Assembly: GCA_944384025.1 (NCBI GenBank)
Contig: CALWRS010000003.1
Location: 186,001 to 250,000, forward strand
From: an uncultured Lachnospiraceae bacterium
Lineage (GTDB): Bacteria > Bacillota > Clostridia > Lachnospirales > Lachnospiraceae
DNA length: 64,000 nucleotides
Direction of reading: 5' to 3'
A model generated the notes under the pieces. The model searched no databases. It saw only the letters and a program-made list of their open reading frames with translations, and was not told the DNA's origin. Shown one piece after another: positions 27,872 to 36,587 of the stretch. Every line of letters starts with the position of its first letter. Positions within the stretch are counted from its first letter, which is position 1. The translations under genes were made by a program, and so were the position numbers.

Positions 27872-29305
27872 ATGAGCAACGATTGTTATGTCAGCCCGCT
27901 TTCGGAGCGTTATGCAAGCCGGGAAATGCAATATCTGTTTTCTCCGGACATGAAGTTCCGTACTTGGCGCAAGCTTTGGATTGCGCTTGCGGAGGCGGAG
28001 CATGAACTTGGGCTGCCGGTAACGCAGGAGCAGATTGACGAGTTAAAGGCGCACCAAGACGATATCAACTACGATGTAGCAAAAGCGCGGGAAAAAGAAT
28101 GCCGTCACGACGTTATGAGCCACGTTTACGCCTACGGAGTACAGTGCCCGGGAGCAAAGGGCATTATTCATCTGGGAGCAACCTCGTGTTATGTTGGGGA
28201 TAATACGGACCTGATTCTTATGACCGAGGCTATGAAGCTTGTGCGTAAAAAGCTCGTAAACGTTATGAGCAAGCTCGCTGATTTTGCACAGCGTTATAAA
28301 GCGCTGCCTACGCTTGGCTTTACGCACTTTCAGCCGGCGCAGCCGACGACGGTAGGAAAGAGAGCTTGCTTATGGCTTCAGGAGCTTAAGCTGGATTACG
28401 ACGACTTGTGCTACGTAATCGACTCTATGTGTCTTCTTGGTTCGAAAGGAACGACAGGAACGCAGGCAAGCTTTTTGGAGCTTGTACAAGGAGACCGCGA
28501 AAAAGTTCGGGAGCTTGACGAAAAGATTGCAAAAAAGATGGGCTTTTCTTCCTGCATTCCAGTTTCCGGTCAGACTTATACAAGAAAAATGGATACGCGC
28601 GTTTTGAACGTTTTAGCGGGTATTGCCGCAAGTGCGCACAAGTTTTCAAACGACATTCGGCTTTTGCAGCACTTAAAAGAAATTGAAGAACCTTTCGAAA
28701 AGCAGCAGATTGGCTCGTCTGCCATGGCGTATAAGCGCAATCCGATGCGAAGCGAACGCATTGCCTCGCTGGCGCGCTATGTGATGATTGATGCGCTGAA
28801 CCCGTCGGTAACATCTGCGACGCAGTGGTTTGAGAGAACGTTAGACGACTCCGCAAACAAACGGCTTTCGGTTCCGGAAGCGTTTCTTGCCGTAGACGGT
28901 ATTTTGGATTTGTACCTGAACGTAGTAGACGGTTTGGTTGTCTACGAAAAAGTAATTACCAAACGGCTTATGAGCGAGCTGCCGTTTATGGCTACTGAAA
29001 ACATTATGATGGACGCGGTAAAAGCAGGAGGCGACCGCCAAGAACTGCACGAACGCATTCGTCAGCTTTCTATGATTGCGGGAAAGAACGTAAAGGAACT
29101 TGGCCTAGAAAACAATCTGCTGGAGCTGATTGCACAAGACCCGATGTTCCACTTGTCGCTTAGCGACCTGAAGGCATGTATGGATCCGGCAAAGTACACG
29201 GGCTGTGCGAAGGAGCAAACGGAGGAATTTTTGCAGCAGGTTATACAACCGATTTTACAGGAACATAAGGATGACCTGGGAATCCGTGCGGAAATTAACG
29301 TATAA
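27872..29305 (+). CDS. purB: Adenylosuccinate lyase
   Basis: Cleaves SAICAR to AICAR and adenylosuccinate to AMP, so it acts directly after PurC. The fumarase/aspartase superfamily signature GSSAMAYKRNPMRSERI is near residue 285, TLGFTHFQPAQPTT holds the general acid His, and HLGATSCYVGDN the substrate loop. 477 residues, the longer form resembling eukaryotic and clostridial enzymes. It starts 17 bases after purC. Confidence 0.94.
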   Translation: MSNDCYVSPLSERYASREMQYLFSPDMKFRTWRKLWIALAEAEHELGLPVTQEQIDELKAHQDDINYDVAKAREKECRHDVMSHVYAYGVQCPGAKGIIHLGATSCYVGDNTDLILMTEAMKLVRKKLVNVMSKLADFAQRYKALPTLGFTHFQPAQPTTVGKRACLWLQELKLDYDDLCYVIDSMCLLGSKGTTGTQASFLELVQGDREKVRELDEKIAKKMGFSSCIPVSGQTYTRKMDTRVLNVLAGIAASAHKFSNDIRLLQHLKEIEEPFEKQQIGSSAMAYKRNPMRSERIASLARYVMIDALNPSVTSATQWFERTLDDSANKRLSVPEAFLAVDGILDLYLNVVDGLVVYEKVITKRLMSELPFMATENIMMDAVKAGGDRQELHERIRQLSMIAGKNVKELGLENNLLELIAQDPMFHLSLSDLKACMDPAKYTGCAKEQTEEFLQQVIQPILQEHKDDLGIRAEINV

Positions 29306-29317
29306 GAACAAATAAGC

Positions 29318-29343
29318 GTGCACCGGCTTTCCAGCGGGTGCAC
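29318..29343 (+). other. Intergenic hairpin after purB
   Basis: GTGCACC-G-GCT-TTCC-AGC-G-GGTGCAC: a seven-pair stem, one G-G mismatch, a further three-pair stem and a TTCC loop. The following bases are only mildly T-rich, so termination would be partial at best. Confidence 0.5.
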
Positions 29344-29371
29344 CTTGCATTTTAAAAAAGAGGTGGACGCA

Positions 29372-30748
29372 ATGAGTGAAAAAAACAAAAAAAATGCATG
29401 GCTTTCTTACAGCGAGTCGGAAACGGAGGCAGTCATGCAATTTGCTGAAGGCTATCGGCAGTTTATCTCCGAAAACAAAACAGAACGCGAGTGCGTCGCA
29501 AGCGTTATTAAAAAGGCAGAAAGCCTGGGCTTTCGGAATCTATGCGAAATGGACTGTGTAAAGGCAGGAGACGCTGTATATTACAACATGATGGGAAAAG
29601 CGCTCGCGCTGTTTCGCATAGGCACCAAGCCGCTTTCGGAAGGTATGAAAATTCTTGGAGCGCATATCGATTCGCCAAGACTTGATTTAAAGCAGAATCC
29701 GCTGTATGAAGATACGGAGATTGCCCTTTTCGATACGCACTACTACGGAGGTGTAAAAAAGTACCAATGGGTAGCGCAGCCAATGGCGATTCACGGCGTC
29801 GTTGTGAAAACGGACGGAACGGTCGTGCCGGTTGTGATTGGCGAAGCCGAGGACGAACCGGTTGTAGGCATCAGCGACCTTTTGATTCATCTTGCGGCGG
29901 ATCAGCTGCAAAAAAAGGCGGCAAACGTTATTGAAGGGGAGGATTTGAACGTAACCGTTGCTTCCATCCCGCTTTCAACCGAGGAAAAGGATGCGGTAAA
30001 GGCAAACGTTCTGAAAATTCTGAAAGAGCGCTACGGAATGGAAGAGGAAGACTTCTCTTCTGCGGAGCTTGAAGTAGTGCCCGCCGGAAAAGCCAAAAAC
30101 TACGGAATTGACACGAGCATGATTATTGGCTACGGACAGGACGACCGCGTGTGCGCGTATACGTCTGCGGAAGCTTTGTTTGACTGCACGCAAACCGACC
30201 GGACAGCCGTATGTCTTTTGGTGGACAAAGAGGAAATCGGAAGCGTTGGCGCGACGGGAATGCATTCGCGGTTCTTTGAAAACTGCGTGGCAGAGCTCCT
30301 TGCCCGCATGGGCGAAGAGTCCGAGTTAGCGCTTCGAAGAGCCTTGCAAAATTCGCATATGCTTTCTTCGGACGTAAGCGCAGCGTTTGACCCGAACTAT
30401 GCAAGCGTTTTTGAAAAGAAGAACGCGGCTTATTTCGGCAAAGGACTTGTATTTAACAAATACACGGGCTCTCGCGGGAAATCCGGCTCCAACGACGCAA
30501 ATCCGGAGTTTTATGCAGCGATTCGCCGGGCGCTTGACTTGCATAACGTTGCTTACCAAACAGCGGAGCTAGGCAAAGTAGACCAAGGCGGCGGCGGTAC
30601 AATCGCCTACATTATGGCCAACTACGGAATGAATGTAATTGACAGCGGTGTAGCCGTACAGAACATGCACGCGCCGTGGGAAGTAACAAGCAAGGCGGAT
30701 ATTTACGAAGCCTACCTTGGATATCTTGCGTTCCTGCGTGAAATTTAA
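29372..30748 (+). CDS. M18 family aminopeptidase
   Basis: Zinc-dependent cytosolic aminopeptidase of the M18 family (aspartyl aminopeptidase/ApeA-like). Metal-site motifs: [15 protein letters not shown] with the first zinc His and Asp, [12 protein letters not shown] with the catalytic Glu pair, and MHAPWEV near the C-terminus. 458 residues, normal length. The ATG at 29372 follows AGGTGG by five bases; the frame opens earlier at 29318 inside the hairpin but has no site. Peptide specificity cannot be read from the sequence. Confidence 0.9.
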   Translation: MSEKNKKNAWLSYSESETEAVMQFAEGYRQFISENKTERECVASVIKKAESLGFRNLCEMDCVKAGDAVYYNMMGKALALFRIGTKPLSEGMKILGAHIDSPRLDLKQNPLYEDTEIALFDTHYYGGVKKYQWVAQPMAIHGVVVKTDGTVVPVVIGEAEDEPVVGISDLLIHLAADQLQKKAANVIEGEDLNVTVASIPLSTEEKDAVKANVLKILKERYGMEEEDFSSAELEVVPAGKAKNYGIDTSMIIGYGQDDRVCAYTSAEALFDCTQTDRTAVCLLVDKEEIGSVGATGMHSRFFENCVAELLARMGEESELALRRALQNSHMLSSDVSAAFDPNYASVFEKKNAAYFGKGLVFNKYTGSRGKSGSNDANPEFYAAIRRALDLHNVAYQTAELGKVDQGGGGTIAYIMANYGMNVIDSGVAVQNMHAPWEVTSKADIYEAYLGYLAFLREI

Positions 30749-30776
30749 CATCGGCAGGAGGAGTAGGAACACACAA

Positions 30777-31211
30777 ATGGAGACCTTAAAAATACGCTAT
30801 ATCAGCAAGGAAATCGAAGAACTTCAGTATATTGAGAACAAATCCGACTGGATTGATTTGCGGTCTGCGCAGCACGTTGTGATGAAGGCGGGAGAGTTTC
30901 GTCTGATTCGCCTTGGGATAGCGGTAGAGCTTCCGGAAGGCTACGAGGCGCATGTTGTGCCAAGAAGCTCTACCTTCAAAAATTTTGGCTTAATCCAAAC
31001 GAACCACATGGGCGTAATTGACAGCAGTTACTGCGGAAACGACGACGAATGGATGTGGCCGGCGTACGCTCTGCGCGACACGGAGGTTTGCGTCAACGAC
31101 CGAATCTGTCAGTTTCGCATTATGAAAAACCAGCCGGCGCTTCGGTTTGAGCGCGTAGAGCAGCTGCAAGGAAAAAACCGAGGCGGATTTGGAACGACTG
31201 GAAAAGCGTAA
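30777..31211 (+). CDS. dut: dUTP diphosphatase (dUTPase-like)
   Basis: Trimeric dUTPase/dCTP-deaminase superfamily protein of 144 residues that would hydrolyse dUTP to dUMP. Motif 1 is SDWIDLRSA, motif 2 [11 protein letters not shown], motif 3 [14 protein letters not shown], and motif 5 RGGFGTTGK. Several motifs deviate from the usual forms (PRSSTF for PRSGLA, SYCG for DYRG), typical of a Gram-positive subgroup. The start follows GGAGGAG at a long distance with GTAGGA nearer, so initiation may be weak. Confidence 0.85.
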   Translation: METLKIRYISKEIEELQYIENKSDWIDLRSAQHVVMKAGEFRLIRLGIAVELPEGYEAHVVPRSSTFKNFGLIQTNHMGVIDSSYCGNDDEWMWPAYALRDTEVCVNDRICQFRIMKNQPALRFERVEQLQGKNRGGFGTTGKA

Positions 31212-31228
31212 GAAGGAGCGTGAAAAAA

Positions 31229-32266
31229 GTGATTAAAGTAGATATTTTTTCCGGCTTTTTGGGAGCCGGAAAAACAACATTGATAAAGAAGCTGCTGCAA
31301 GACGGCTATCAGGGAGAGAAGATTGTCCTGATTGAAAACGAATTTGGCGAAATCGGAATTGACGGCGGCTTTTTAAAAGAGGCCGGCATCGAAATTACGG
31401 AGATGAACTCCGGCTGCATTTGCTGCTCGTTAGTCGGCGATTTTGGCGAAGCGCTGAAAAAAGTAAAAGAGGAGCTTCAGCCGGACCGCATTCTTATTGA
31501 GCCTTCCGGTGTTGGCAAGCTCTCAGACGTAATTAAGGCAGTAGAAAACGCAGACAGCGAAGCGTTTGAAATTTGCGGCGTCGTTACGGTTGTGGACGCT
31601 GGAAAGTGCCGCATCTATATGAAAAACTTCGGCGAGTTTTTCAACAACCAAGTGCAATACGCAAAAACAATTCTGCTTAGCCGGACACAGAATTTGTCCG
31701 AAGAGAAGGTGGAAAAGTGCGTTCAGCTCGTGCGCGAGCAAAACGAAGAGGCAGAGCTCGTTACTACCTCTTGGTCGGAGCTTAGCGGAGCGCAGATTTT
31801 GGCGGCAATGGACAAAAAGCTGGATCTTGCGAAGGCTCTTTTGGAAGAGGAGGAAATCTGTCCGGTTTGCGGACATCACCATGAGCATGAGCACGAACAT
31901 GAACATGAACATGAACACCACGACGAGCATCATCATGAGCATGAGCACCACCACGAGCATCATCACGAGCACGGACATCATCATGCGGACGATGTGTTCA
32001 CAAGCTGGGGCGTGGAGACAACAAAGAAGTTTACGAAAGAACAGCTGGAAGCTATTTTGGAACGTTTGGCAAATACCGAAGAGTACGGGACGATTCTCAG
32101 ATCTAAGGGCATGGTTGCTTCAACAGGCGGCGAGTGGCTGCACTTTGACTTAACTCCCGGAGAATACGAGATTCGAAAAGGCGGCGCGGAGACAATCGGA
32201 CGCCTTTGCGTAATTGGAAGCAAACTGCAAGAGGAAGCGATTCGGCAGCTGTTTGCGATTTCGTGA
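31229..32266 (+). CDS. CobW/G3E-family GTPase with histidine-rich metal-binding insert
   Basis: Predicted metallochaperone GTPase of the COG0523 group, members of which deliver zinc or other metals. P-loop GFLGAGKTTLIKK at residues 9-21, ENEFGEIGID, the metal-binding CxCC motif MNSGCICC near residue 60-66, and NxxD-like region degenerate. After CPVC (211-214) comes a run with 24 histidines between about residues 216 and 252, alternating with Glu. The C-terminal domain (TTKKFTKEQLEAILERL onward) is the CobW_C fold. GTG at 31220 touches AAGGAG; GTG at 31229 has a ten-base spacer and was chosen. The next gene is a second CobW-like GTPase. Confidence 0.87.
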   Translation: MIKVDIFSGFLGAGKTTLIKKLLQDGYQGEKIVLIENEFGEIGIDGGFLKEAGIEITEMNSGCICCSLVGDFGEALKKVKEELQPDRILIEPSGVGKLSDVIKAVENADSEAFEICGVVTVVDAGKCRIYMKNFGEFFNNQVQYAKTILLSRTQNLSEEKVEKCVQLVREQNEEAELVTTSWSELSGAQILAAMDKKLDLAKALLEEEEICPVCGHHHEHEHEHEHEHEHHDEHHHEHEHHHEHHHEHGHHHADDVFTSWGVETTKKFTKEQLEAILERLANTEEYGTILRSKGMVASTGGEWLHFDLTPGEYEIRKGGAETIGRLCVIGSKLQEEAIRQLFAIS

Positions 32267-32280
32267 TGAGAAAGGAAATC

Positions 32281-33231
32281 ATGGAAAAACCGGTATTTAT
32301 TATCAACGGTTTCCTTGATAGCGGAAAAACAACGTTTATCAAGGAAACCCTTCAGGACCCGCAGTTTTTAGACGGGGGAAAAGTTCTTTTAATCCTTTGC
32401 GAGGAAGGAGAAGAAGAATACGACGAAGTTGCTTACGCAAAGCGAGGAATCCACATTGTTTCCGTGGAAAAAGAGGAACAGCTCACCGACGAATTTTTGT
32501 TTGGACTGGAGATGTTCTATCAGCCGCATATGATTATGATCGAGCTAAACGGTATGTGGAAAGTGGAAAACCTTCTGGAAAGAAACCTCCCGGAGGAATG
32601 GGCGCTGGCGCAAATTATTACGATTGCGGACGCGACTACGTTTGAGGCTTACATGAAAAATATGCGCTCTTTGATGCTCGAGGAGATGAAGTACTCGGAC
32701 ATTGCCATTATCAACCGTTGTACAGACGAAACGAACAAGACGTTCATTCGGCGGTCCATCAAGCCGGTAAATCGGAAAATTCAGCTGATTTACGAGCGGG
32801 AAGACGGGATTGACGATGTGCCGGAGGAAGAGGAACTGCCTTACGACATCCGTGCAGAGCATCTGGATATTACGGATGAGGACTATGGAATCTGGTACAT
32901 GGATGCCATGGATCATCCGGACGCGTACGAGGGGAAAACCGTATCGTTTCTCGCTATGAGTTACGTTTCTTCTAAGCTGCCAAAAGGGTGTTTCGTGCCC
33001 GGCAGAATGGCAATGACTTGCTGCGCCGACGACATAGCGTTTATCGGTTTTTTGGCAAAGCCTCCGGCGGCGATGAACGTTAAAGAGATGAAAAGCCGGC
33101 AGTGGTATCGCGTGACGGCGGTTATGAAAAAGGAATACCAGCGGGAATATCAGGGAGAAGGCCCGGTGCTTTACGTAACCAGCCTAGTTCCGGCAAAGGA
33201 ACCGGCGGACAAATTGGTGTACTTTAATTAA
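32281..33231 (+). CDS. CobW-like GTPase fused to a YcgQ/TIGR03943-like domain
   Basis: N-terminal G3E-type GTPase domain with P-loop INGFLDSGKTTFIKE (residues about 8-22) and TIADATTFEAYM; it lacks the CxCC motif of its neighbour. The C-terminal ~110 residues, with SFLAMSYVSSKLPKG, FVPGRMAMTCCADD and VTSLVPAKEPAD, resemble the soluble C-terminal domain of YcgQ/TIGR03943 proteins, which have the same CC-x-D signature and usually sit next to a YcgR permease. No permease is present here. Starts 14 bases after the first GTPase. A metal-handling role is inferred from family and neighbours. Confidence 0.78.
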   Translation: MEKPVFIINGFLDSGKTTFIKETLQDPQFLDGGKVLLILCEEGEEEYDEVAYAKRGIHIVSVEKEEQLTDEFLFGLEMFYQPHMIMIELNGMWKVENLLERNLPEEWALAQIITIADATTFEAYMKNMRSLMLEEMKYSDIAIINRCTDETNKTFIRRSIKPVNRKIQLIYEREDGIDDVPEEEELPYDIRAEHLDITDEDYGIWYMDAMDHPDAYEGKTVSFLAMSYVSSKLPKGCFVPGRMAMTCCADDIAFIGFLAKPPAAMNVKEMKSRQWYRVTAVMKKEYQREYQGEGPVLYVTSLVPAKEPADKLVYFN

Positions 33232-33255
33232 ATCTTCGGCGGAAGGGAGAATTTT

Positions 33256-34437
33256 GTGGAGCTAAATCATAAAAACATAACCAAACTTGTGCTTGGTCTG
33301 TCTGCAGTTGTTTTGTTTTATCTTCTGCTAAACCATCTGGGGACGATTTGGCGCGTGTTTTTGTATTTGTTTGACGTCGTCTTCCCGATTATTCTGGGCT
33401 GCTGTCTGGCATTTTTGCTGAACATTCCTGTTCGAGCATTTGAGCGAAAAATTGATAAACTTGGAAATAAGCGGGCGGGGAAATTTTTCCGGCGGCACAA
33501 AAGAGGCTTGGCGCTTTTTTTGACTGTTTTGTCGGTTGCCGGTATATTGGCTTTTCTTTTAGGCATATTAATCCCGCAGCTCGCGAAAACCGTTTCGGGA
33601 CTTCCGGAAACGTTCGTTGGATTTTGGAACCGGGTAGTTGCGTGGGCGAACGAAAACGAGTGGGTGCGTGAAAATATTGTCTCCAAACTGGAACTGGATA
33701 AAATTAACTGGAAGCAAATTTGGGATAGCGTGCATTCCTTTGTTTTTTCCGGCGCCGGTACGGTGCTTAGCGCGTCCATCAGCTTTGCGTCTTCCGTCTT
33801 TTCCGGCATTGTCGATTTTGTTTTGGCCGTCTGCTTTGCCGTGTACATTTTGTTTCAAAAGGAACGACTTGGCGTTCAGATGAAAAAGCTGCTCTTTGCG
33901 TTTTTGCGCCGGGACAGAGCGGAGGCAGTACTGCGGCTTTCTTCCATGGTGGAAGAGACTTTTTCTAACTTTTTTACGGTACAATGTGTGGAAGCGCTGA
34001 TTCTTGGATGCATGTTTTTTGTGTGCATGACGATTTTTGGCTTCCCTTACGCGCTGCCTGTAAGCCTTTTAATTGCAGTAACGGCGCTGATACCGATTTG
34101 CGGTGCGTTTATTGGCTGCGCAATTGGCGTTTTTTTGATTGTTATGGTTGAGCCGATTCGCGCTGTTTGGTTTGTAGTGATGTTTCTTGTTTTGCAGCAA
34201 ATCGAAGGCAACTTTATTTACCCGCGCGTTGTGGGAAGCTCGGTAGGACTTCCGGCGCTTTGGGTTTTGGCAGCAATTACTATAGGCGGCTCTTTGCTTG
34301 GGATTGTAGGAATGCTGATTTTTGTACCGCTTTTTTCCGTGCTGTACGTGCTGCTTCGCGAAACCGTTGTTCGCCGCTTGCAAAAAAAGCAGATTCGGGT
34401 TTTGGAGGACGGCAGAATAAAATGGAAGGAAAAATGA
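33256..34437 (+). CDS. AI-2E family transporter
   Basis: Integral membrane protein of 393 residues with about seven or eight helices, PF01594 family (YtvI/YhhQ-type). The family includes the AI-2 exporter TqsA and Na+/H+ antiporters, so the substrate is open. Characteristic segments are the periplasmic helix region VRENIVSKLEL and the C-terminal QIEGNFIYPRVVGSSVGLPALWVL. The start is GTG, five bases after GGAAGGGAG. Its stop overlaps the next gene (ATGA). Confidence 0.88.
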   Translation: MELNHKNITKLVLGLSAVVLFYLLLNHLGTIWRVFLYLFDVVFPIILGCCLAFLLNIPVRAFERKIDKLGNKRAGKFFRRHKRGLALFLTVLSVAGILAFLLGILIPQLAKTVSGLPETFVGFWNRVVAWANENEWVRENIVSKLELDKINWKQIWDSVHSFVFSGAGTVLSASISFASSVFSGIVDFVLAVCFAVYILFQKERLGVQMKKLLFAFLRRDRAEAVLRLSSMVEETFSNFFTVQCVEALILGCMFFVCMTIFGFPYALPVSLLIAVTALIPICGAFIGCAIGVFLIVMVEPIRAVWFVVMFLVLQQIEGNFIYPRVVGSSVGLPALWVLAAITIGGSLLGIVGMLIFVPLFSVLYVLLRETVVRRLQKKQIRVLEDGRIKWKEK

Positions 34438-35570
34438 CAATGCACGAGTTTACGAAAGAAGAGTGGAAACTCGTTCGAATTCACGGCCGAACGAGCGCAA
34501 ATAATCCGACTACGCTGTTTTACAGCGGGAGCGCCGTGGAATGCAATGTGCGGGCTGCAACGCTTCGGCTTACCTGCAATGCCGTGTACGATTGCTTTGA
34601 ACAGTGGATTACAATTGTTCTTAACGGCGCGATTGTGTCCCGTCAGATGCTGGAGAAGGGAAAGCAGACGATCACTGTATTTCGTGGGATGAATCCGGAT
34701 AAAATAAAAAACGTAAGAATTATCAAAGAGACGGAGGCTATTCCGGAAGACTCGGTACATTACCTTCAGATTTTGTCCTTGGAAACGGACGGCGAGGTTT
34801 GTCCGGTGCAAAAGCGTTCCTTGACGCTAGAATTTGTAGGAGACAGCATCACAACCGGAGAGGGAACGTACGGCGCCAAAGGCGAAGAGGACTGGATTCC
34901 CATGTTTTTCTCTGCATATCACAATTACGCATATTTAACTGCGAAGGAGCTTTGCGCAGATTACCGCGTGATTTCTAAAGGCGGCTGGGGGATTTATTGT
35001 GGCTGGGACAACAATATCTATAACAGCATTCCGCGCGTCTACGGAAAAGTATGTGGAATGCTTACCGGAGCGCAGCACGAAGCAGTAGGAGCGCAGGAGG
35101 ATTATAACTTTGCCGCTAATCCGGTTGATGCAGTTATTTTTCATCTGGGCACAAACGACTACAGCGCGTTTACGCATGAACCTTTTATAGACCCCGAAAC
35201 CGGCGTTGCTTATCGGCAGAAAATGAACGAGGACGGGACATTTGAAGAAGAATCCGAAGCGCGTTTTGTGTGCGCCGCCTTGTCTGCGCTTCGCGATATC
35301 CGCGAAAAAAATCCAAAAGCGTATATCCTATGGGTGTATGGAATGCTTGGAAACGGTTTGGAACCTCTGATTGAAAAGGCGCTTGTGCGTTACCGGCAGG
35401 AGAGCGGAGACGAGAGGATTTCTTATTTGGCGCTTCCAAACACGACTGACGAAACCGTAGGAAGCAGATACCACCCGGGATATCCTTCGCATCAGACGGC
35501 TGCGCGCGTTTTGGTAGAGCGTCTGCGGCACATATTCCGGCTTGCGCCGGGCGATGCAGCTTATCAATAA
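34434..35570 (+). CDS. SGNH/GDSL hydrolase, carbohydrate esterase family 2-like
   Basis: 378 residues with no signal peptide. An N-terminal beta-sandwich (residues about 20-115) precedes the SGNH domain: FVGDSITTGEGTYG holds the nucleophilic Ser, GGWGIYCGW is block II, FHLGTNDYSAF block III, and HPGYPSHQTAARVL block V with the catalytic His. This two-domain layout is that of CE2 acetyl esterases acting on xylan or mannan. Start codons at 34422, 34434 and 34440 are possible; 34434 overlaps the previous stop, while 34440 has the better spacing from AAGGA. Confidence 0.8.
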   Translation: MTMHEFTKEEWKLVRIHGRTSANNPTTLFYSGSAVECNVRAATLRLTCNAVYDCFEQWITIVLNGAIVSRQMLEKGKQTITVFRGMNPDKIKNVRIIKETEAIPEDSVHYLQILSLETDGEVCPVQKRSLTLEFVGDSITTGEGTYGAKGEEDWIPMFFSAYHNYAYLTAKELCADYRVISKGGWGIYCGWDNNIYNSIPRVYGKVCGMLTGAQHEAVGAQEDYNFAANPVDAVIFHLGTNDYSAFTHEPFIDPETGVAYRQKMNEDGTFEEESEARFVCAALSALRDIREKNPKAYILWVYGMLGNGLEPLIEKALVRYRQESGDERISYLALPNTTDETVGSRYHPGYPSHQTAARVLVERLRHIFRLAPGDAAYQ

Positions 35571-35591
35571 CAGGCAAAGAAGGAGGAGGGC

Positions 35592-36368
35592 ATGAACTTA
35601 CAGGCATGGATTGCCGTTTTACTGCCGCTTGCCGGTACGACGCTTGGTGCCGGCTGCGTTATTTTTATGAGGCAGTCGTTTCATAAAACTTTGGAACGAG
35701 CAATGTCGGGCTTTGCTGCCGGCGTTATGGTGGCGGCGTCCGTTTGGAGTTTGCTAATTCCATCGCTTCAGCAAGGAGAAGGGAAGTTTTCCTTCCTTCC
35801 GGCCTTTCTCGGATTTTGGCTTGGAATTCTTTTCCTTTTGCTTTTGGACCGCAGCATCCCGCATTTGCATCGGCTTGGACAAGAAACCGAGGGACCAAAG
35901 TGCAGCATGAGCCGAACAGCTATGCTGATTCTCGCCGTAGCCCTTCATAACTTCCCGGAGGGGATGGCGGTCGGTGTCGTTGTGGCGGGGTGGCTCTCCG
36001 GCGATGCACAAATCAGCCGGATGGGAGCGCTTGCGATGTCGCTTGGGATTGCCATACAGAACTTTCCGGAAGGTGCAATCGTCTCCATGCCGCTTCGCGC
36101 AGAAGGCGCTTCCAAAAAGAAAGGATTTTTGTACGGCGTTCTCTCCGGAGTGGTCGAGCCGCTTGGAGCGATTTTTACTATTTTAGCGGCGCGTTGGATG
36201 ACGCCTATTCTTCCATATTTGCTCAGCTTTGCGGCCGGGGCAATGATCTACGTAGTAGTAGAGGATTTGATTCCGGAAACGTCGGATGGCAAGCACTCCA
36301 ATATTGGCACAATTCTCTTTGCAGTCGGCTTTTCGCTGATGATGGTACTGGATGTAGCATTAGGGTAA
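35592..36368 (+). CDS. ZIP family metal transporter (first copy)
   Basis: Divalent metal uptake or efflux protein of 258 residues with eight predicted helices. The ZIP binding-site motifs are present in helices IV and V: VALHNFPEGMAVG and GIAIQNFPEGAIVS, with E in VVEDLIPE near the C-terminus. Similar to the ZupT/GufA subfamily. It follows the esterase by 21 bases and has AGGAGGAGG upstream. A second, diverged ZIP gene lies at 48084. Zinc is the likely but unproven substrate. Confidence 0.9.
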   Translation: MNLQAWIAVLLPLAGTTLGAGCVIFMRQSFHKTLERAMSGFAAGVMVAASVWSLLIPSLQQGEGKFSFLPAFLGFWLGILFLLLLDRSIPHLHRLGQETEGPKCSMSRTAMLILAVALHNFPEGMAVGVVVAGWLSGDAQISRMGALAMSLGIAIQNFPEGAIVSMPLRAEGASKKKGFLYGVLSGVVEPLGAIFTILAARWMTPILPYLLSFAAGAMIYVVVEDLIPETSDGKHSNIGTILFAVGFSLMMVLDVALG

Positions 36369-36376
36369 AAATAGAT

Positions 36377-36452
36377 CAGATGGGAGATGCCCCCGCCTCT
36401 ATAGGCGGGGGCATTTCCCATCTGCTATACGCTCCGCGAGCGAGTCTTGAAT
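36377..36452. repeat. Palindrome-rich intergenic repeat, copy 2 (compact)
   Basis: A 21-pair stem with one G-T pair (36377-36397 with 36404-36424) and loop TCTATA, followed by ACGCTCCGC and GAGCGAGTCTTGAAT. It matches copy 1 at 14798-14975. Relative to copy 1, three base pairs in the inner stem have changed on both sides so that pairing is kept (G-C to T-A, A-T to G-C, T-A to C-G). No T-tract follows. Located between the ZIP gene and the LytTR segment. Confidence 0.75.
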
Positions 36453-36509
36453 CGTACGTATTTTCTGTATGTAGGTGATACCCTCACACAGAATTTTTTT
36501 ACAAAACTG

Positions 36510-36538
36510 TTGCGAAAAGAAGAATTATGTGTTATGTT
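36510..36538 (+). promoter_or_regulatory. Probable promoter of the LytTR regulator gene
   Basis: TTGCGA (36510-36515), 17-base spacer, TATGTT (36533-36538), about 50 bases ahead of the start codon. Confidence 0.5.
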
Positions 36539-36587
36539 TTTAGAAGAGGAGGAAAATATTAACTAGTTTTCTTAAAGGAAAGAAAAG

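Noticed and set aside
31523-31984. Minus-strand Met/Val-rich ORF opposite the His-rich repeat
   Set aside because: It is the reverse complement of the His/Glu codon run and has no site or family.
36377-36424. Ordinary terminator of the ZIP gene
   Set aside because: The stem is strong but no T-tract follows on either strand, and the same structure is in copy 1 where the 6S terminator has already acted.
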